NCBI RefSeq assembly: GCF_000283155.1
Contig: NW_004454180.1
Span: forward strand, 17,167,909-17,231,908
Reading direction: 5' to 3'
From: Ceratotherium simum simum
Lineage: Eukaryota > Chordata > Mammalia > Perissodactyla > Rhinocerotidae
Length of the DNA: 64,000 nt
Numbering within the stretch: position 1 is the first letter of the stretch; each line of letters opens with the position of its first letter. The notes below the pieces were generated by a model. The model did not search any database, was not told the DNA's origin, and saw nothing but the letters and a program-made list of their open reading frames with translations. Below are positions 57,875-64,000 of the stretch, piece by piece. Made by a program: the position numbers and the translations under genes.

Positions 57875-58660
57875 ACTCAAGGGAACCAAGCAAAGGCTCA
57901 CTGCCCCATGCGCGTAAAAGCCAGTACTACGACATAAGCTTTTGAGCAAAGAAAAAGCTTCATTGTGAGGTCAACCAGCAAGGAGACAGGAGGCAAGGCT
58001 CTCAAATCTGTCTCCCTGATCCAGGGTTTGGGGTAAAATTTAAAGGATTAGGGAGGACAGGCTGGCGTGCAGAAGTGCTGTCAGGGCAGGTTTTTATTGG
58101 AAAGACTCTAAACAAGACCATTTATGGTAAGGCATGGAAAGAGGCTTTCACACTGGATCTTCTGACAACTGACTCCTCGCTTCTGAAAAGGCCAGCTTTC
58201 AAGTTTCAGTGGTGGCTGGGGCCTTTGGTTCTGTAGGGGGCGGCGGGGGGGACTTTGATTCTGGGTCTTATTTCGGGTCAAAATGTTCTCCTCTGTGCAT
58301 GCTTCAGCTCATGACTTGCAGTCTTGGCTCACTGCCCCTGCAAGATAGATTTGATGTTCTGTTGTTGAGACGATGGGGCCAGTTTGAACTGGTCCTGTGG
58401 TTACAGGCCCTACCTGATGAATGAACAGCCTGTCCAACGGATCCTGGTTTTGAGTTATGCCTCAGTTTTCCCTATAGACTGAAGCACGTTTGAGTAACGA
58501 AGATGTGGGTTCCAGGCTGGCTTGTGCTGCAGGAGCCCTCCCATAAACTGCTGGGACAGCCAACAGGAAGATCCCAGAAGACCAGACAGACAGGCTGCAG
58601 CAGAGAGAATCGGTAAAGACAAGATTTGTGTAGGAGGGGCCAACATGATTGGATGGAGCT
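57875..58660 (-). mobile_element. ERV LTR, copy 2 of a direct pair
   Basis: Same family as 55586-56090. Its longer right side may give the 5' end of the LTR on the minus strand, near 'catgttggcccctcctacac' complement around 58,625-58,645. Limits are approximate. Confidence 0.65.
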
Positions 58661-58679
58661 TCTCAACCGTGATGGGATT

Positions 58680-59145
58680 GCCTTTTATAATTTAAATACA
58701 CTTCTCTCTTTGTTCTTACATTAATCTAGCTAAAAGTTTGTCAATTTTGTTGACCTTTTCAAACAACCAACTCTTGGTTTTGTTTATTTTCTCTAACATT
58801 TTTTCTAGTCTCTATTTTGTCTCTGCTCTAAACTTTATTTCTCCTTTGTTCTGCTGGCTTTGGGTTTAGTTTGTTCTTTTTCTAGTTCCTTAAGGTGTAG
58901 AGTAGGTTGTTGATTTGAAACCTTTTTTTGATGTAGGCATTTACAGCTATAAATTCCCCTCTTAGTATTGCTTTTCCTGCGTCTCATAAGTTGTGGTATG
59001 CTGTGTTTTCGTTTTCATTTGTCTCGAGATATTTTCTAATTTCCCTTGTGTTTCCTTCTTCGAGTCATTTGTTGTTTGAGTGTGCTGTTTAATTTCCACC
59101 TATTTGTGGATTTTCTATTTTTCCTTCTGCTGTGGATTTTCTAGT
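58680..59145 (-). mobile_element. L1 ORF2 fragment
   Basis: Plus strand reads as ORF2 complement: 'tctagctaaaagtttgtcaattttgttgaccttttcaaacaaccaactcttgg', 'ggctttgggtttagtttgttctttttctagttccttaaggtgtag', 'aattcccctcttagtattgc'. No intact frame. Confidence 0.92.
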
Positions 59146-59209
59146 TTCGTTTCTATCTGACTTTTTGAAAGCATCTAATGATCTGGACAAAATATCTTTT
59201 AAAAACCAG

Positions 59210-59862
59210 AAACTTCTGGGCCAGACAAGATGGCGTGGACCCGTTTCTCTCTGTTTCTCCTTGTTATGTGCAAATATAAACCCTGGAAATGGCACAAGAG
59301 ACACCAAAGGAGAGCTCTGAAACGTGGGAAGAGGAGGCAAAACTGATTTGTGGCTCCGGGCTGGAGGACCAGCATAAGCAACTTCTAAGAGAAGAAGGCC
59401 CCAGACTTGGCATTTCTCAGCCCCCAGAGAGCAGCAGAAGGCCATCGGGGCTCATTCATACCCCAGTGAACAACAGTCCATCCAATAACAACAGGCGGGA
59501 GGCCTGCTGAAAATAATCTCCTTCCACTCTGGGCCTGACTCCCCTGTCTGAAGCAAGATGCCCAGGAGGGCCGGCGGAGCCAGGAACAGGGGCACAGCCA
59601 TAGCAAGTGCCCTGATTTGCAAAGCTGCCTTGGCCCTGTGAGCCTTGAGACCTTCCTCCATCACCAGACACACCAGGACTGCTGGGGGTTCACAGCAGGG
59701 GGAATATCATCACCCCCATGTCAGTATCCTGGTGGCAGTATGCTCTAACTTTGCAAAACATCACTATTTGGAGAAACCAAGTAAAGTGCACAGGGATTTC
59801 TCTCTATTATTTCTTACAACTGCATATGAATCAACAATTATATCAAAAAACTCAATTAAAAA
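59210..59862 (+). mobile_element. short L1-like element: 5'UTR-style head joined to 3'UTR
   Basis: The head 'gggccagacaagatggcgtgg' has the YY1-type CAAGATGGCG word seen at the start of many L1 5'UTRs. The end (59,700-59,862) is an L1 3'UTR with 'tgcaaaacatcactatttggagaaacc', 'ctctctattatttcttacaactgcatatgaatc' and an A tail. The middle has no ORF1 or ORF2 text, so the body is absent or deleted. The assignment of the 59,240-59,690 part is an inference. Confidence 0.45.
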
Positions 59863-59889
59863 AATCAGAGAGCAACCAGGCTCCAAGAT

Positions 59890-61965
59890 TAAGGAAAGGA
59901 TGGGGTAAGCCATCACATAGCATGCATTCTTGTCAAGTGGGCAGGGAAAGCTTACCAAATTGACCTATGCTGCACCATAAAGCCAGTCCTAACAAATTCC
60001 AGACTTGAAATATACCAAGTGTGATTCTGTGACCATAACAAAGCTAGAAGTCAATAACAAAAAGAAAAATGGAAAATCTCTGAATGCAGGAATATTAAAC
60101 AATGACATTTTAAATAGCCAATGAGTCAAAAAAAACCCACAATAGATGTTATAAAATGTTTGAACTGAATAATAATAAAAATACAATAGATCAAATTTGT
60201 GAAAAGCTTCTACAGCTGTGCCTAGAGGAAAATGTATAGCTTTAAATGCACATGTTAGAAAAGAAGAACCTGCAAAATCAATGAATGCTAAGAAATTTAA
60301 AATAAAAATAAATTAAACTCAAATAAGCAAAAAGAAGGAATTGTTAAAACAAGAGCAGAAATTGTAAAATAGAAAAAATATTTAATAGAGAGGGATCAAG
60401 TTCCCTTCAGAATCTTCAGAAGATTAAAAACCTGCTAAACTACTGACAATGCAGATGACAAAAAAGAAAAAGACACAAACAATATCAGGAATGAAAAAGA
60501 GAACAAAGCTACAGATATGGTAGACACTAAAATGGTAATCAGAGAATATTAGGAAAAATTCATGGCAATAATTTTGGACAACTTCCCAGAAAAACACAAC
60601 TAACCAAAACTAAAGCAATAATAAGTAGAAAGTTTTAATAATCCTATAATAAAACTCATTCTATGAAGGAAACTTCAGTACCAGGTGGCTTCACAAGAGA
60701 ATTGTAAAAAAAAAAAAAAATTTACTGAAGAAATAATACAAATCTTACACATATTCTCTCTGAGAATATAGAAAAAGAGAGAAAAATTCCCAATTTGATT
60801 AATGACAACAACATAATCTGCTCACCAAAACCTGTAGGGATCATGAAAAGAAAGGAAAATTGCAGCCCAATCCTTTCTCATCAACATGCAAAGCTTCTAA
60901 GCAAACTAAATAAAGAAATATGTGAAAATGATACTAGATCATAACCAGGTTTTGTTTATTCCAGGAATGCAAAGTTGGTTTAACATTGGAAAATTAATCA
61001 ATGTAAATCACTACATTAATGGACAAAAGGTAATCTTCACATGATTCTCTCAAGAAATAAAGGAAAAGAATTTCATAAAGTCCAACTCCTACTTATGATT
61101 AAAACTCTCAGCTGACTTGTAACAGAAGGGAGCCTCTCTAATCTGAGAAAGGATGCCTACAACGAATTTCAACAAGCATCACATTTGATAATAAAACATT
61201 GAAAAGTTTCCTCAAGGCCAGGAGTGAGATGTCCATTATCAACACTTACAGTCAACTTTTTACTTGAGGTTCTGACCAATGTGGTTAAGGCAAGAAGAAA
61301 GAAAAGGCATAAGCATTGGTATAAGCAAAGGTATAAGCAAAGAAGAAAAGAAATTGTCTCTCTCCATGGATGACATGATTGCATATGTAAAATATCCAAA
61401 AGACTCCACAAATAAATTACAATTTATTCACTGAAATTAGCAAAGTCTCTGGATACAAGACTATCATACGAAGATAAATTGTATTGCTATATACCAACAA
61501 CAGAAAATTAGGGAGTGTAATTTTTAAGTAAACTTGCTACAATATCAAATAAAACAAATACATAGACATAAAACTCTCCCAAGATTACAAGACTTCTACA
61601 CAAAAGCGACAAAATGTAATTGAGAGTAATTAAGCAAGACCTCAATAAAGAGAAGAATATATTGTATTTAAGGATTAAAAGACAACCGTGTCACAATGTC
61701 AATGCTCCCCAAACTGAGTCTAAAAATCCAGTGTCACTCCTATGGAAATCTTCCCAGTTTATGTTTTTGTCTTTGTTTTTTGCAAAAATTGGTAAGTTCA
61801 CTCTAAAATATATACAGAATACAAAAGGCCAGGAATAACCTAAATAATCTTAATTAAAAAAAAAACAATGTTTGAGGAGTCACACTATCTAATATCAGTA
61901 TTTATTGCAAAAGCATATTATATTACTTAAAACAAAGCAGTATGGTATCGGCACAAGGATAGATA
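59890..61965 (+). mobile_element. L1 ORF2 (endonuclease end to reverse transcriptase), decayed
   Basis: Collinear ORF2 text with many frame breaks: 'caaagctagaagtcaataacaaaaag', 'aatgtatagctttaaatgc', 'aggtggcttcacaagagaattg', 'gcagcccaatcctttctcatcaacatgc', 'ggaatgcaaagttggtttaacattgg', 'tgcatatgtaaaatatccaaaagactcc'. 5'-truncated and interrupted at 61968 by a MaLR LTR end. Confidence 0.92.
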
Positions 61966-61967
61966 AA

Positions 61968-62105
61968 TAGCCCTCACCAGGAGCTAAATCTGCTGTTACC
62001 TTAACCTCGGCCTTCCAGCCTCCAGAACTACGGGAAATAAATATCTGTTGTTTAAGCCACTGAGGCTGTGGTATTTTGTTATAGCAACACAAACTGACTG
62101 AGACA
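61968..62105 (+). mobile_element. MaLR (MST/MLT1) LTR 3' end
   Basis: 'ccttccagcctccagaactacgggaaataaatatctgttgtttaagcc' and 'ggtattttgttatagcaacacaaactgactgagaca' are the diagnostic end of MaLR LTRs, including the AATAAA signal. Confidence 0.85.
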
Positions 62106-62164
62106 GGTGAGCAATCCTCCTGCTTCTACAAAAGAACTACAACAATTTATTGAATGATTTCTAA

Positions 62165-62261
62165 AAAATATTAGGACAAAAAAAAAGTCAAAGTGCAGAA
62201 TTGTGTATATTTTCTTCTATAAGGTGCCCATATTTATACAAAAGGAATTAGAGGCATGCAC

Positions 62262-62297
<36 letters not shown>

Positions 62298-62480
62298 GTG
62301 TAGTATCTGGATAAAAACAGAAGCAGCATGTATTAGAGGACGGGCAAGAAATTGGCAACTATAGTTGCCTCTGAGGAGTGATGAAATTCTTTTGTCATGG
62401 TAAAACTTTTGTAACACTGGCATCTTGCTTTTACTATGTTCACTTATTATTTCTCAAGTTAAAACAAAAAGCTAGTTAAA
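62165..62480 (+). mobile_element. L1ME-like 3' end
   Basis: 'gtgtagtatctggataaaaac' and 'ggcaactatagttgcctctgaggagtg' resemble an old L1 3'UTR. A CA repeat (62256-62297) splits it. Confidence 0.6.
62256..62297. repeat. (CA)n microsatellite
   Basis: About 20 CA units, nearly pure after two early interruptions. Confidence 0.95.
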
Positions 62481-63535
62481 GAAAAACAAATAAATGCAGT
62501 TGAGTCTGCCCTTAGAAAAATAAAAGACAGGAAAAGAGGAAGAAATTATTACTCACGATAAATAAATCACAGAACAGGCCCTGTGTGCAGCAGTCAGAAG
62601 ACAGGTGCAAACAACGGACTTTGCAGGCGCTACAAAAAGAAGCACCTGCCAAGGTGTTAGCCACGATGACTCAAGGTGAAAATGAAGATTCTCCTGTGAC
62701 AAATGGCTGATTTCACCACTTCTTGCCATACTTTGGGAAATATATTTTCTAGGATATATACTGCTAATGGGACTACTACTTATCCTTCAGAACACTTGAA
62801 AACTCAGATATGGGAGAATAAAATAGCATAAATATAACCCAGACAAGTCCTGAGCATCACCGGGCACTTTGTTCCTTCGTGGAGCACATTCTGAGTGCGT
62901 TTCCTCTTTGTGATGCTGTGCTTCAACTGTCGCAGTCAGGAGCTGATGAGCCAAGGCTTAAACAGTGCTGGAGTGAGTGCAGTGAGGCTCACTTATTTCT
63001 GAAACAGTGGGGCTAGAGCAGACGATCTCCAGGACCACTTCCTGCCAAAATAGTTCAACATCCAAGCGATCCGCCCGCACAACTGTCTGTCTGTTGTACG
63101 TCTCAATACACGCAGCATTAAGGAATGTTGAACTTAGATCATTTTGAGTTAAAATAATAGTCTTCATGAGGGAATGCAGAGGCCATCTCCAGCTGTGTCT
63201 CAGGTTTCTCTCCGTTTCACTAACTATACCTTGCTCAGATTAAAAAGAGCTCGTTGGGTTGGACGTTGTGTTTGTGACTACCTTATCAATAGAATACAAC
63301 AGACGTGACACTCTGCAGGTTTCTGGGTCCAGGCTTTAAGAGGTAGGCAGTGTCCACCTCCCCTTCTGGGACACTCACTCTGGGAAAAGTCAGCTGCTGT
63401 GTGGGAAGCAGGACCACACCAGGGCTGCCCTTCTTGGGCCACCAAGGCCCCAGCCAGCCATGTGGAGAGGCAGATACCTGACCAGCCCCCAGCTGTCCCC
63501 GTCATTCCACACAGGCATCATCTTCAGTGCAGAGG
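62481..63535. other. unassigned sequence
   Basis: No recognised repeat or exon; overlapping short frames only. Confidence 0.4.
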
Positions 63536-63539
63536 GAAG

Positions 63540-63815
63540 AAGTGAGTGACAGTTGTCTTAAACATCCCAACCCCAGCAGGTCCTAGGTGGAGAGGAATTA
63601 AGGAGCCTAATCATGGACAAAAATGCATGGCCACAATCCAGCATCCCAGCCTGTCCAGACATTAGAGCTGCCCTATGGGAAGCCCCCAGAGACAAGACAT
63701 TCCCTGGGGGATCTGCCTAAAGTCCCCACTCACAAAACTGTGAGCCTAATAAAATTATTAGTTTACACCACTGAGTTTTGGGCAGTTTGTTACACAGCAG
63801 TAGGAGCAAAGAGCA
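63540..63815 (+). mobile_element. old LTR 3' end (MLT1-like)
   Basis: 'ctcacaaaactgtgagcctaataaaattattagtttacaccactgagttttgggcagtttgttacacagcagtag' matches the polyadenylation region and end of a MaLR/ERVL-type LTR. The 5' limit is uncertain. Confidence 0.6.
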
Positions 63816-64000
63816 GGCTGGGAAAGGTAGAGAGTAAGCTTGAGGGGCCGACAGAGGAACCTGACATAATCATCCTTGTCCCAGCTGAAATGAAGAGGAA
63901 GCTGGGTGTCAGAATTGCACATCAATTCCCAATACAATGACCCAAATAAGAAAAGCCAGCAAAAGTGAAGACAACAAAGAAGAAACAAATGGCAGCAACA

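Noticed and set aside
55586..58660. intact or partial provirus between the two direct LTRs
   Set aside because: No gag-, pol- or env-like text is visible in the interval, which instead holds two EREs and unassigned sequence.
58680..61965. 5'-inverted single L1 insertion
   Set aside because: The minus-strand ORF2 piece (58680-59145) and the plus-strand ORF2 piece (59890-61965) appear to cover overlapping parts of ORF2, so they are separate copies, not the two halves of a twin-primed insertion.

Overview
This window looks like nuclear DNA from a perissodactyl mammal, most likely an equid. The main evidence is six tRNA-derived SINEs of the equine repetitive element (ERE) type, at about 7867, 33955, 54073 (+ strand) and 39980, 56381, 56704 (- strand). 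All have the GGGGCCGGCCCC-like head, a box-B-like promoter motif, an A- or T-rich tail and, in most cases, good target-site duplications. The rest of the repeat content (MIR, L2, L1M/L1ME, MaLR LTRs, hAT-Charlie and Tigger MITEs) is generic for placental mammals. I recognised no protein-coding exon, rRNA, tRNA gene, CRISPR array or bacterial or viral operon. Open frames in the window are short (at most about 200 codons), often lie in repeats or overlap on both strands, and look like chance.

Layout. 1-6 kb: sparse sequence with L1 remnants, a strong 56-bp-arm foldback at 1305-1440, paired MER5-type hAT elements, and a long pyrimidine-rich tract at 4.64-5.02 kb. 6-11.6 kb: a nested L1 block carrying an ERE, then an L1 that joins a 5'UTR/ORF1 part directly to an ORF2 C-terminal/3'UTR part and is split by a 500-bp solo LTR. 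12-15 kb: mostly unassigned sequence with two MIRs and a small CpG-rich patch at 14.8-15.2 kb. 15.3-18.9 kb: L1 fragments on both strands with a Tigger/MER2 MITE. 18.9-21.5 kb: an unassigned GC- and CpG-rich block. 21.9-25 kb: L1 3' end, MIR, L1 3' end, L2. 25-35 kb: mostly unassigned, with MIRs, a Charlie MITE and an ERE. 35.1-36.0 kb: two related LTRs in inverted orientation. 38.7-40.2 kb: LTR, Tigger MITE, CA repeat, ERE. 40.3-48 kb: unassigned sequence with a MER5A-type element and a roughly 71-bp higher-order minisatellite that contains the only assembly gap (100 N). 48-54 kb: L1, L2, an MST-type LTR with its duplication, and an ERE. 55.6-58.7 kb: two related LTRs in the same orientation with two EREs between them. 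58.7-62.5 kb: L1 blocks on both strands and a MaLR LTR end. 62.5-64 kb: unassigned sequence and another LTR end.

Interpretation. This is an intergenic or deeply intronic, repeat-layered region rather than a functional gene system. The points most worth a second look are the foldback, the gap-containing minisatellite, the inverted and direct LTR pairs, the modular ERE tails, the internally joined L1, and the two CpG-rich blocks that no repeat family I recognise explains. Repeat family names were assigned by recall of consensus patterns, without a search; subfamily names are tentative.
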